From: Candidatus Martarchaeota archaeon | GTDB taxonomy: Archaea > Micrarchaeota > Micrarchaeia > Micrarchaeales > Micrarchaeaceae | DNA length: 6,729 nucleotides | Assembly: GCA_023485745.1 (NCBI GenBank) | Contig: JAMCZL010000020.1 | Coordinates: 1-6,729 of the forward strand | Direction: 5' to 3' | Part shown: one piece after another, positions 1 through 5,363 of the stretch | Layout: each line of letters begins with the position of its first letter | Numbering within the stretch: the first letter of the stretch is position 1 | Position numbers and translations under genes: made by a program | Notes under the pieces: generated by a model | Database searches by the model: none | What the model was told of the DNA's origin: nothing | The model's input: the letters and a program-made list of their open reading frames with translations, nothing else

Positions 1-261
1 GGCGCAATACCTGTATTCTATACGGAGAATTTCCCGACGAAGTACCGGGCATCAGGAGCCAGCGCGGGATACCAGATATCCCAGGTATACGGAGGGGGGC
101 TTGTGCCAATACTGGCCGGCATGATACTGGTTGCAGTGGGAATACACATTGCCTACCTGTATATAGGAATAATGATAATGATATACACGGTAGCCGCAAT
201 GGCAGCGATACTGTACTTCAAGGATACAACCAAGCTGGATCTTGTCAAGTATTCGGGATAG
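1..261 (+). CDS. MFS transporter, C-terminal fragment (5' end outside window)
   Basis: Frame 1 is open from the first base to a TAG at 259-261 and gives 86 residues with no start codon, so the gene begins upstream of the window. The fragment opens with a loop containing YTENFPTKYRASG, which resembles the conserved cytoplasmic E-x-FPT-x-x-R-x-x-G signature found late in the metabolite:H+ symporter branch of the major facilitator superfamily. Two hydrophobic membrane segments follow (roughly residues 34-55 and 57-75), then a short charged tail ending in DLVKYSG. This fits the last two of 12 transmembrane helices. The likely role is proton-coupled import or export of a small organic solute across the cytoplasmic membrane; the substrate cannot be read from this fragment. 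Family assignment is fairly secure, the subfamily is inference. Confidence 0.75.
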   Translation, partial: GAIPVFYTENFPTKYRASGASAGYQISQVYGGGLVPILAGMILVAVGIHIAYLYIGIMIMIYTVAAMAAILYFKDTTKLDLVKYSG

Positions 262-290
262 CCTTTTGCTATCCTTTTATTTCCCTTCAT
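262..290 (+). terminator. T-rich archaeal-type terminator after the transporter
   Basis: Directly after the transporter stop codon the plus strand has a run of pyrimidine tracts: TTTT at 264-267, TTTT at 275-278 and TTTCCCTT near 280-287. Archaeal RNA polymerase commonly terminates at such T-rich stretches without a strong hairpin. The next gene has its own promoter downstream, which supports a transcript end here. Only a weak 5-bp pairing (CCCTT with AAGGG at 302-306) is visible, so this call rests mainly on base composition. Confidence 0.4.
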
Positions 291-319
291 GCGAAACACC
301 AAAGGGTAAAGGCAGGCAT

Positions 320-336
320 CGAAAGCTTTTAATATC
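320..336 (+). promoter_or_regulatory. BRE/TATA promoter of the uL29-aIF1 operon
   Basis: The sequence CGAAAGCTTTTAATATC has a purine-rich BRE-like element (CGAAAG, 320-325) followed by a TATA box (TTTTAATAT, 327-335). Counting about 26 bases from the TATA centre puts transcription start near 357, only a few bases before the GTG start at 365. The transcript would be nearly leaderless. Confidence 0.6.
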
Positions 337-364
337 TATTAATCAATAAAGAATAACGCAAAAG

Positions 365-574
365 GTGCTTATTATAAAGATAAAAGAGATACGCGCACTT
401 TCGGACAATGACCTCAGGTCAAAGATCAACGACTTGGTTCTTGAGCTGGCAATAGAGAAGAGAAAGGTTGCAGCTACCGGGGTTTCGAGCAAGGTAGTAA
501 AGATACGCGAGATAAAAAGGACAATGGCACGAATGAACACAGTGCTTAATGAGAGAGGTGCAAAGAACAGATGA
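365..574 (+). CDS. rpl29: Large ribosomal subunit protein uL29
   Basis: Encodes a 69-residue protein of the size expected for uL29, a two-helix protein near the polypeptide exit tunnel of the 50S subunit that helps form the docking site for nascent-chain factors. The family pattern is visible: a first helix with IKEIRALSDNDLRSKINDL, then a turn, then a basic second helix with KVVKIREIKRTMARMNTVL (residues about 43-61). The start is GTG at 365; it lies where the upstream TATA box predicts transcription to begin, so it is probably read as a leaderless or near-leaderless message. It overlaps the next gene by four bases (ATGA at 571-574), so the two are translationally coupled. In many archaea uL29 and the SUI1 factor are neighbours in the large ribosomal protein cluster; here that cluster seems to stop after these two genes. 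Confidence 0.88.
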   Translation: MLIIKIKEIRALSDNDLRSKINDLVLELAIEKRKVAATGVSSKVVKIREIKRTMARMNTVLNERGAKNR

Positions 575-879
575 CAGACATATGTCCAAACTGCGGTCTT
601 CCTAAGGAAATATGTGTTTGCAACGTGCTTGAGAAAGAAGGCGAAGAAAAGATAAAGGTCTATACGAAGAAGGCAAAATTCGACAAGGTCATGACCGTCG
701 TCGAAGGCATAACCTCCGACGAAATCGAGAATACCACCAAGGAGCTCAAGCGCAGCCTCGCATGTGGAGGAACCTACAAAAACACAGTAATAGAACTGCA
801 GGGAAACCACAAGAACAAGATAAAGAAGGCGCTGATAGGGCTCGGCTACAAGGAATCCAACATAGACGTAGCCTCGTGA
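571..879 (+). CDS. sui1: Translation initiation factor aIF1 (SUI1/eIF1 family)
   Basis: A 102-residue protein matching archaeal aIF1, which binds the small ribosomal subunit near the P site and secures correct start-codon selection. The N-terminus has a small Cys cluster (C5, C8, C15, C17: CPNCGLPKEICVC), the zinc-finger-like extension typical of archaeal members. The SUI1 domain covers about residues 25-102, with the conserved core LACGGTYK (64-70) and IELQGNH (74-80), and the closing helix of the form KIKKALIGLGY. A Shine-Dalgarno-like GAGGTG at 555-560 lies ten bases before the ATG, inside uL29, and the ATG overlaps the uL29 stop codon. The gene is the last of the operon and converges on aTrm56 across an 18-base gap. 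Confidence 0.93.
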   Translation: MTDICPNCGLPKEICVCNVLEKEGEEKIKVYTKKAKFDKVMTVVEGITSDEIENTTKELKRSLACGGTYKNTVIELQGNHKNKIKKALIGLGYKESNIDVAS

Positions 880-880
880 A

Positions 881-895
881 CCGGAAGCAGTCCGG
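881..895. terminator. Small perfect hairpin between convergent genes
   Basis: CCGGA (881-885) and TCCGG (891-895) form a perfect 5-bp stem around the loop AGCAG. It fills most of the 18-base gap between the aIF1 stop (877-879) and the aTrm56 stop (898-900). Being symmetric it would form in both transcripts. On the plus strand T5 follows at 908-912, already inside the aTrm56 coding region. A bidirectional terminator or a 3'-end stabiliser are the plausible roles; function is inferred from position. Confidence 0.45.
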
Positions 896-897
896 CA

Positions 898-1431
898 CTA
901 TTCAACCTTTTTCCCGTGCGCCTGTCCTATTATTCTGAGCTTCCCGCCGGCAAAAGCCCTATCAAGTTCAAGGCCGTTTCCAAGCCTGTCGAGCAGTATC
1001 GCAACTGCGGCCACTTCTGAATGGGGCTGGTTGCCTATTGCGATATTGTAATCCGCATTGTCATAATACCACCTGTCTACTTTTTCCGCCCCGGCAACGA
1101 TCAGCAGGTCCCTCTTGCGCATTGCATTCAGGTCCAGGCCCGATACGTTGAGGCCGTACATGGTGAGATGGGCAACCGCGCCCCCATTTGCCTTCCATTT
1201 TTCTGCGTACGCCCTTGCGTCTTCAGCAGTGCCAACTTCGAAGTCCTTGCCGCCCCATTTCGCCAGCACCTTTCTAATGCTTTCAACAACCTTGTAGTCG
1301 TCTCCCTCAAGAATGAAGCCGTCCGCGCCGAAAGCCCTTGAAACCAGGCCAACGTGCGTGGTTATCCTGACGTCGCGCTTAGGCCTGTGCCCTATCCTTA
1401 AAACATAAATCTTTCCCATTGATTCAGCCAT
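898..1431 (-). CDS. trm56: tRNA (cytidine(56)-2'-O)-methyltransferase aTrm56
   Basis: A 177-residue protein with the features of the archaea-specific aTrm56 family, which uses S-adenosylmethionine to 2'-O-methylate C56 in the T loop of tRNA and so stabilises the elbow. The N-terminal signature YVLRIGHRPKRDVRITTHV (residues 9-27) is characteristic. The SPOUT trefoil-knot part follows: HLTMYG (88-93), LLIVAGAEKVDRWYY (109-123) and AIGNQPHSEVAAVAILLDRL (131-150), which form the cofactor-binding knot. The frame stays open upstream to 1473, but I chose the ATG at 1429-1431 because a TATA box (1449-1458, read on this strand) ends 18 bases upstream, giving a leaderless transcript starting at that ATG. 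The ATG at 1417-1419 is an alternative. The gene diverges from kae1, another tRNA modification gene. Confidence 0.92.
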   Translation of the reverse strand: MAESMGKIYVLRIGHRPKRDVRITTHVGLVSRAFGADGFILEGDDYKVVESIRKVLAKWGGKDFEVGTAEDARAYAEKWKANGGAVAHLTMYGLNVSGLDLNAMRKRDLLIVAGAEKVDRWYYDNADYNIAIGNQPHSEVAAVAILLDRLGNGLELDRAFAGGKLRIIGQAHGKKVE

Positions 1432-1445
1432 TATATGGAATCGTA

Positions 1446-1460
1446 GCCAAATATTAAAGC
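1446..1460. promoter_or_regulatory. Shared bidirectional TATA element between aTrm56 and kae1
   Basis: The 57-base gap between the two divergent genes contains only one obvious TATA-like element, CCAAATATTAAAGC. Its core AATATT is a palindrome and reads as a TATA box on both strands (TTTAATATT on the minus strand, AAATATTAAA on the plus strand). Spacing puts the minus-strand transcript start at about the aTrm56 ATG, and the plus-strand start around 1480, about nine bases before the kae1 ATG. Confidence 0.5.
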
Positions 1461-1488
1461 ATTTGTTGTACATTAATCATGGATTGCC

Positions 1489-2454
1489 ATGGCTGTAATC
1501 GGAATAGAGAGCAGCGCTCACACCTTCGGAGTAGGGATAGTGGAAAAAGGAAAAATATTGGCAAATGAGAAGATGATGTATCCCATCTCAGACAAGGGGA
1601 TAATACCCGCCAAGGTGTCCGAATACCATGCAAAAAATGCAAGCACTGTAATACGCCGCGCCCTCTCGGCTGCGCACATGGGCCTTGGAAATGTAGAAGC
1701 GGTGGGCTATACGAAAGGGCCCGGTCTCGGGCCGTGCCTTGAAATAGGCATGCTTGCGGCAAAAACGCTGCACGAAAAACTCGGCATCCCTATTTACCCT
1801 GTAAATCATGCTGTGGCCCACATAGAGATAACAAAGCACCTTTCCGGTTTCGCGGATCCCATGGTCCTTTATGTTAGCGGCGGCAACTCGCAGATACTGT
1901 CGCTTGCTGGCGAGCACTACCACGTGCACGGGGAAACTCTTGACATAGGTGTCGGCAACATGCTTGACAATTTCGCAAGGGCCGCCGGCATGAAGCCCGC
2001 ATGGGGGTCAACCGTGGCAAAATTCGCTGCCGGCGGAAGGTACGTAAAGCTGCCCTACACCGTAAAGGGAATGGATTTTACGTTTACCGGGCTGCTGACA
2101 GCAGCCATAAAATTGCTGCCTTCAAGCAGCGTGGCAGACGTTTCATTCTCCATGCAGGAAACTGCATTTTCCATGCTTGTAGAGGCAACCGAAAGGGCTT
2201 TGCTCCTGAACGGAAAGGATTCTGTCATACTTTGCGGCGGAGTGGCGCAGAGCCTTCGACTAAGGGAAATGCTAGCAACGATGTCCGCGTCGCACAAAAA
2301 ACGCTTCTATGTCGCAGACAACCAGTTCAACGCCGACAACGGCGCCATGATTGCATACGTCGCGGAGAGGATGAAAGAATCCGGATGCACGCCGCTGCGC
2401 TCAGATCTGACAATAAACCAAAAATTCAGGATAGAAACGGCTGGTGTTCCATGA
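1489..2454 (+). CDS. kae1: KEOPS complex catalytic subunit Kae1 (t6A37 threonylcarbamoyltransferase)
   Basis: A 321-residue protein of the Kae1/TsaD/Qri7 family, normal in length for stand-alone archaeal Kae1. It transfers threonylcarbamoyl from TC-AMP to A37 of ANN-reading tRNAs inside the KEOPS complex. Seen in order: N-terminal IGIESSAHT (ASKHA nucleotide-fold start), TKGPGLGPCL (75-84), the metal-binding NHAVAHIEI with H107 and H111, LYVSGGNSQ (127-135), ETLDIGVGNMLDNFAR (149-164), DFTFTGLLTA (196-205), LCGGVAQS (248-255) and NADNGAMIAY (281-290) with the metal ligand D283. All expected metal ligands (two His, Tyr128, Asp283) are present. The start ATG at 1489 fits the family N-terminus and the promoter spacing. 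The stop overlaps the bud32 start (ATGA), so Kae1 and Bud32 are separate coupled genes here and not the single fused protein found in many euryarchaea. Confidence 0.96.
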   Translation: MAVIGIESSAHTFGVGIVEKGKILANEKMMYPISDKGIIPAKVSEYHAKNASTVIRRALSAAHMGLGNVEAVGYTKGPGLGPCLEIGMLAAKTLHEKLGIPIYPVNHAVAHIEITKHLSGFADPMVLYVSGGNSQILSLAGEHYHVHGETLDIGVGNMLDNFARAAGMKPAWGSTVAKFAAGGRYVKLPYTVKGMDFTFTGLLTAAIKLLPSSSVADVSFSMQETAFSMLVEATERALLLNGKDSVILCGGVAQSLRLREMLATMSASHKKRFYVADNQFNADNGAMIAYVAERMKESGCTPLRSDLTINQKFRIETAGVP

Positions 2455-3077
2455 CCGGAATAAAGGGCGCTACAAAGATTGCCGAAGGCTCGGAGGCCGA
2501 CATATACGAGTCAAGAATGCTCGGCGTGCCAGCAATAATAAAATACCGGCGCAGGAAGCCCTACCTCATAAGCGAAATTGAAGAAGAGATCCGCGTGCAA
2601 AGGAACAAAGCCGAAGCGCTGAACATGAATTCGGCAATTATTGCAGGCGCCAGGGTCCCGAAGATACTGCTGTTCACCGCGCATTCAATATTCATGACAA
2701 AAATAGCAGGCATCCAAATGGCACGCATGGCCCAAGATGACAAAAACTACAACCCTGCAGCCGAAGGCAGCGGAAAAATGCTGGCGGTTCTGCATGCCCA
2801 CAATATAGCGCACGGCGATTACACGCCTGCAAACATAATAGTTGACGACAGAGGCCGCGCGTGGGTCATAGACTTCGGGCTTTCCCAAAGGACAAATTCT
2901 GAAGAGGACAAGGCATTCGACCTGCTGCTATTCAAGCGCGCGGTCAGCCGCGATTGCTATAAGGCATTCGTAAATTCGTACTCTGAAAACTATCGGGCAG
3001 CCAAAAGGATACTTAAAAGGCTGTCAGATATAGAGCGCAGGGGCAGGTACCAGTCGCGCACCATGGCACAGGCCTAG
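2451..3077 (+). CDS. bud32: KEOPS complex kinase/ATPase subunit Bud32
   Basis: A 208-residue small atypical kinase of the Bud32/PRPK family, which binds Kae1 and supports t6A synthesis as an ATPase. Visible motifs: a glycine-loop EGSEADIY (12-19), the ATP-contacting lysine K31 in IIKYRRRKPY, the catalytic loop HGDYTPANIIV (121-131; proposed base D123, metal-binding N128), the DFG motif (141-143), the EDKAFDLLLFKRA segment (152-164) and the C-terminal RRGRY tail typical of the family. The frame is open far upstream inside kae1, but the ATG at 2451 aligns with the family N-terminus and overlaps the kae1 TGA; a GGTG stands at 2443-2446 as a possible ribosome binding site. The 3' end overlaps the convergent zinc-finger membrane gene by four bases. 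Confidence 0.95.
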   Translation: MTGIKGATKIAEGSEADIYESRMLGVPAIIKYRRRKPYLISEIEEEIRVQRNKAEALNMNSAIIAGARVPKILLFTAHSIFMTKIAGIQMARMAQDDKNYNPAAEGSGKMLAVLHAHNIAHGDYTPANIIVDDRGRAWVIDFGLSQRTNSEEDKAFDLLLFKRAVSRDCYKAFVNSYSENYRAAKRILKRLSDIERRGRYQSRTMAQA

Positions 3078-4018
3078 AACCTGCCAACATTGGCGAACTC
3101 AACCGTGGGTTCAGCGTACTCAGTTACTGTTTCATCTACAACTGGCGCAACCACGGATCTGGAATAGCCTAGCAGTATTACCCCTATAAGGGTAACTATG
3201 TCTATCACCATGAAGTATATCAGGTTTGTGTTGTATACGTACTGGTATGTGGAAAGCCCTATCACCACCAGTCCGCCAAGCATGCCTATCCCGAATCCAT
3301 GCTTGACCTTGAGCAAGATCGTTATGCTGCTGAGAAACTCTAGGAATTCGGCTATTGACATTAAAAGTATGAATCCGTAGCTTATGTTTATCCTTGCAAA
3401 AAAATTCATAAATCCAGTATTATAAATATAAGTGAACAGGTATATGACCTGCTCTATCCCGAAATACATGAAGAGGAGGAAGGATGCCATCAGAAAGCCT
3501 GCCGAGACAAATGCGATGTTTCCAAGTCGCGCGGCCTTTGCGCCGCTGAAGTTGGTCACCTTGTCTATATCCTCAAGGCAGTAATAATCGTTATTGTGCT
3601 CTACTATATCGTCGAAGCAGAAAGGCCTGTGGCACACCGCGCATATTGCGAAAGCAGGCCTCCACGGGTGCCATACGCAATTTAGCCCCATGGCCGCCTG
3701 CTCACTCATCTCCCTCTTTGCGGATTTCTTCTGCCTGGGCTTCTTACTATAGTCCTTCTGGTTAGCGCCTTCCATCGAAAGCGTTGCGTTTATTATGTCG
3801 CTTGTTGCCATAGGTGCGACAAATACGCCAGAGGCCTGCTCTACTGGATAAACCGGCGCCTGCTCTGCTACGGGCATGCTAGCTGGCTGCGTGCTGCCGG
3901 TCTGCTTCTGCGCCTGGACTACAACTCCGGAGTTTGGCACGCCCTCGTTTTGCCCCTTTAGCCTACCCTTTTCTTCCCGTATCTTAAATATTAAAAGCTC
4001 ATCGGGATTTACAGCCAT
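3074..4018 (-). CDS. Membrane protein with B-box-like zinc finger, function unknown
   Basis: I do not recognise this 314-residue protein as a named family. Seen in order: a low-complexity, probably disordered N-terminal region (about 20-110) rich in Gln, Ala, Pro and Val and then Lys; a B-box-like zinc finger (114-147) with CVWH, CAVCHRPFC and YYC, ligands C114, H117, C126, C129, C134 and C147; then about four or five hydrophobic membrane segments (roughly 167-186, 188-200, 212-236, 242-258 and 264-284); and a short acidic tail. Similar finger-plus-membrane architectures occur in bacterial and archaeal proteins of unknown role, where the finger is thought to mediate protein contacts; that is family knowledge, not shown here. 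The ATG directly abuts the eS26 stop codon with no gap, and GGTG lies just upstream, so it is co-expressed with eS26. The finger and long tail are probably cytoplasmic. Confidence 0.72.
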   Translation of the reverse strand: MAVNPDELLIFKIREEKGRLKGQNEGVPNSGVVVQAQKQTGSTQPASMPVAEQAPVYPVEQASGVFVAPMATSDIINATLSMEGANQKDYSKKPRQKKSAKREMSEQAAMGLNCVWHPWRPAFAICAVCHRPFCFDDIVEHNNDYYCLEDIDKVTNFSGAKAARLGNIAFVSAGFLMASFLLFMYFGIEQVIYLFTYIYNTGFMNFFARINISYGFILLMSIAEFLEFLSSITILLKVKHGFGIGMLGGLVVIGLSTYQYVYNTNLIYFMVIDIVTLIGVILLGYSRSVVAPVVDETVTEYAEPTVEFANVGRF

Positions 4019-4264
4019 CTACACCAGCTTATTATCCTTTCTCATGGCCATTCTCTTCTTCTTTTCGAATATTCCCCTATGCTTTGCGCAGCTTATGCAG
4101 TAATAGACCTTCCTTCGCTCAAAGAACCGCACGTCGTTAGCGTTTTTCATGTCAGTGCTAAAGCTTATGGCCTTTTCAAATGTAACCGCCTTGTTCCTTG
4201 GCACCTTCCTGCCGCAGCTTTCGCAAATAACTAAAGTATTTTTTCCTCTCAATTTAAACACCAC
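4019..4264 (-). CDS. rps26e: Small ribosomal subunit protein eS26
   Basis: An 81-residue protein resembling eS26, a zinc-binding protein that in eukaryotes sits at the mRNA exit channel and 3' end of the small-subunit rRNA. Two Cys pairs are present with family context: CESCGRKVPRNKAV (C14, C17; compare the eukaryotic C-x2-C followed by VPKDKAI) and YYCISCAKH (C56, C59; compare YCVSCAIH). The C-terminus is basic. It lacks the long Lys/Arg-rich N-terminal extension of crenarchaeal and eukaryotic proteins, so it is a short form. The start is a GTG at 4262-4264; a second GTG follows immediately (4259-4261) and could be used instead. A TATA-rich promoter lies upstream. The zinc-finger membrane protein gene follows without a gap. 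An unrelated small zinc-ribbon protein is the alternative, but both motifs match. Confidence 0.75.
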   Translation of the reverse strand: MVFKLRGKNTLVICESCGRKVPRNKAVTFEKAISFSTDMKNANDVRFFERRKVYYCISCAKHRGIFEKKKRMAMRKDNKLV

Positions 4265-4282
4265 TATATCTGTATATTGAAG

Positions 4283-4306
4283 TAATAAAAATATTCTTAT
4301 AAAAAG
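4283..4306 (-). promoter_or_regulatory. Promoter region of eS26
   Basis: Read on the minus strand the region contains CTTTTTATAAG (4306-4296) and, further in, TTTTTATTA (4291-4283). Either could act as TATA box: the first would start transcription near 4275 with a leader of about ten bases, the second would start close to the GTG at 4264. The first box is nearly symmetric and could also direct plus-strand transcription. Confidence 0.5.
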
Positions 4307-4321
4307 GCTGCCTGCAAAAAC

Positions 4322-4360
4322 ACCGGCAAAGCCCTGCCTGCCAAGCAGCCATTTGCCGGT
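4322..4360. repeat. 9-bp perfect inverted repeat in the divergent intergenic region
   Basis: ACCGGCAAA (4322-4330) and TTTGCCGGT (4352-4360) are exact inverted copies separated by 21 bases. An overlapping second inverted pair, GGCTGC (4306-4311) and GCAGCC (4345-4350), would compete with it, and CTGCCTGC occurs twice (4308-4315 and 4334-4341). The region is more GC-rich than its surroundings. It lies upstream of the promoter of the 4423 gene, so it is not in that gene's leader. It could be a regulator-binding site or a small structured RNA. Confidence 0.55.
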
Positions 4361-4384
4361 CGTTATTCCTGCTTACGACAGCAT

Positions 4385-4401
4385 GGAAAGCGATTTATAT
4401 C
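4385..4401 (+). promoter_or_regulatory. BRE/TATA promoter of the RpiB-like gene
   Basis: GGAAAGCGA (4385-4393, BRE-like) is followed by TTTATAT (4394-4400). The TATA centre is about 26 bases from the ATG at 4423, predicting a leaderless transcript that starts at or within a base or two of the start codon. Confidence 0.6.
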
Positions 4402-4422
4402 TATTTTACAAAACCAATATCG

Positions 4423-5049
4423 ATGATGGTCCATATAATATCAGAGAATCCGGCAAAAGGCATAGCCATTTCGAACATGCTGAACACATACGGTACGCAC
4501 TCAACCATATCTGAGGACACTGAAATAAGCACGGAGCGCGAGCTTTTGGAGGTTAAGAATTCGCTCGGCCGCGCCGACAAGCTTATAATCGTGGCCTCGA
4601 ACCCGCTCGAACTGATGATAAAATCCAACAAGATAGGCGAATCGGCAGCGGCGGTGTGCAAGGACCGCGAGGATGCAGAGGCAGCATCGTCCTCTGGTGT
4701 CGATATACTCATATTTGATGTGCGAATGCCAAAAGAGATAATCGTCGACAATGTCAGCGCATTTCTAGGGCTTGCAGGCAAGCCAGCCCAGCAGCCCTCC
4801 CAGAAGAAAGGCTCCAGGCCCCAGCAGCAGCCGCAGAAGTACCAAGCACCGCAGAAACCAAAATTCCAGCAACAGCCCACGGCCAAGGACGGCGAGGGAA
4901 ATGCGGGCAGGCTCGGCAGCATTCTCAGCATCATACAGCCAAAGAAGGGCGCAGCCAGGCAGCAGGCAGAGGAAGAAGAGGACCGCAAAGGCCCGCCTCC
5001 GAAGGGAATATCAGGAAAAATAAAGAACATCTTCGGAATAATGGATTGA
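4423..5049 (+). CDS. Unrecognised protein with degenerate RpiB-like domain and Gln/Pro-rich tail
   Basis: A 208-residue protein with no named family I can assign. Residues about 3-105 look like a small alpha/beta domain. Residues 52-79 align without gaps, from memory, with the active-site part of ribose-5-phosphate isomerase B: the N-K pair (N69, K70) and the AAVC strand (76-79) match, followed by a helix and a DILIF strand where RpiB has its NVL-type strand. The catalytic Cys position is Ala58 and the GTG anion-binding loop reads SNP, so isomerase activity is unlikely. Residues 120-160 are Gln/Pro/Lys-rich and probably disordered. A hydrophobic amphipathic stretch (163-172), an acidic-basic linker and a C-terminal GKIKNIFGIMD helix follow. 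There are two adjacent start ATGs (4423 and 4426); the promoter position favours the first. The HTH gene begins four bases after its stop, suggesting one operon. Homology to RpiB is inference. Confidence 0.65.
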   Translation: MMVHIISENPAKGIAISNMLNTYGTHSTISEDTEISTERELLEVKNSLGRADKLIIVASNPLELMIKSNKIGESAAAVCKDREDAEAASSSGVDILIFDVRMPKEIIVDNVSAFLGLAGKPAQQPSQKKGSRPQQQPQKYQAPQKPKFQQQPTAKDGEGNAGRLGSILSIIQPKKGAARQQAEEEEDRKGPPPKGISGKIKNIFGIMD

Positions 5050-5053
5050 TTGC

Positions 5054-5362
5054 ATGAGAATGTTGTGCGAGAAGGCGGCAAAGGCTACACTGCCTGCAGT
5101 CAGGTCAATAGCTGTGGACATCCTGTCAAGGGAGTATTCGCTGAAGCAGTCCGAGATATCGGAGCGGCTCGGCATCGCCCAGGCCGCGGTAAGCAAGTAC
5201 ATGAACAGGAACTACTCAGACAGGGTGAGCAAAACCATTTCAGCCCTGAATTCAATCGGAATCGACAAAAACATAAAAAGGGCGCTGAATAAAAACAAAG
5301 ACACCGGCAACGAACTCATGAAGATTGCCGTGAGCAAAAAGGTCCTGGAAATAAAAGTCTAG
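5054..5362 (+). CDS. Small helix-turn-helix transcriptional regulator (COG2522-like)
   Basis: A 102-residue protein matching the archaeal predicted regulators of the COG2522 type. The N-terminus keeps the family pattern of a Cys near the start (C5) followed by TLPAVRSIAVDILSREY (12-28). A clear XRE-like helix-turn-helix covers about residues 30-50: LKQSEISERLG, turn, IAQAAVSKYM, with AAVSKY as the recognition helix. The second half (55-102) is a helical region rich in Lys and Asn. It binds DNA in the cytoplasm, probably as a dimer. The ATG at 5054 lies four bases after the upstream stop; ATG 5060 is possible but removes conserved residues less well explained otherwise. No strong ribosome binding site is visible, so translation is probably coupled. 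It ends one base from the convergent translin-family gene. Confidence 0.82.
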   Translation: MRMLCEKAAKATLPAVRSIAVDILSREYSLKQSEISERLGIAQAAVSKYMNRNYSDRVSKTISALNSIGIDKNIKRALNKNKDTGNELMKIAVSKKVLEIKV

Positions 5363-5363
5363 C

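Noticed and set aside
343..810. Minus-strand open frame opposite uL29 and aIF1.
   Set aside because: It lies opposite two clearly conserved genes and its product has no recognisable features.
1021..1341. Plus-strand open frame opposite aTrm56.
   Set aside because: It is antisense to the conserved SPOUT domain sequence and shows no protein family motif.
1479..1568. A short upstream reading frame starting with ATG at 1479, overlapping the kae1 start out of frame.
   Set aside because: It encodes about 29 charged residues with no family features, ends inside kae1, and the predicted transcript start (around 1480) would exclude its ATG.
2001..2450. Open frame upstream of bud32, in another frame inside kae1, suggesting a long N-terminal extension.
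   Set aside because: The extension is very basic and cysteine-rich with no known motif, lies wholly over conserved kae1 coding sequence, and Bud32 family proteins begin at the 2451 ATG.
4786..4880. CAG/CCC-rich repeats that could suggest a tandem DNA repeat.
   Set aside because: The units are irregular and follow the codons of a Gln/Pro-rich protein linker, so this is low-complexity coding sequence and not a repeat array.
4401..5081. Long minus-strand open frame opposite the RpiB-like gene.
   Set aside because: Its Ser/Cys/Phe-rich product mirrors the Gln/Pro/Lys-rich tail on the plus strand; it has no promoter or motif, and the plus strand has a well-placed TATA box.
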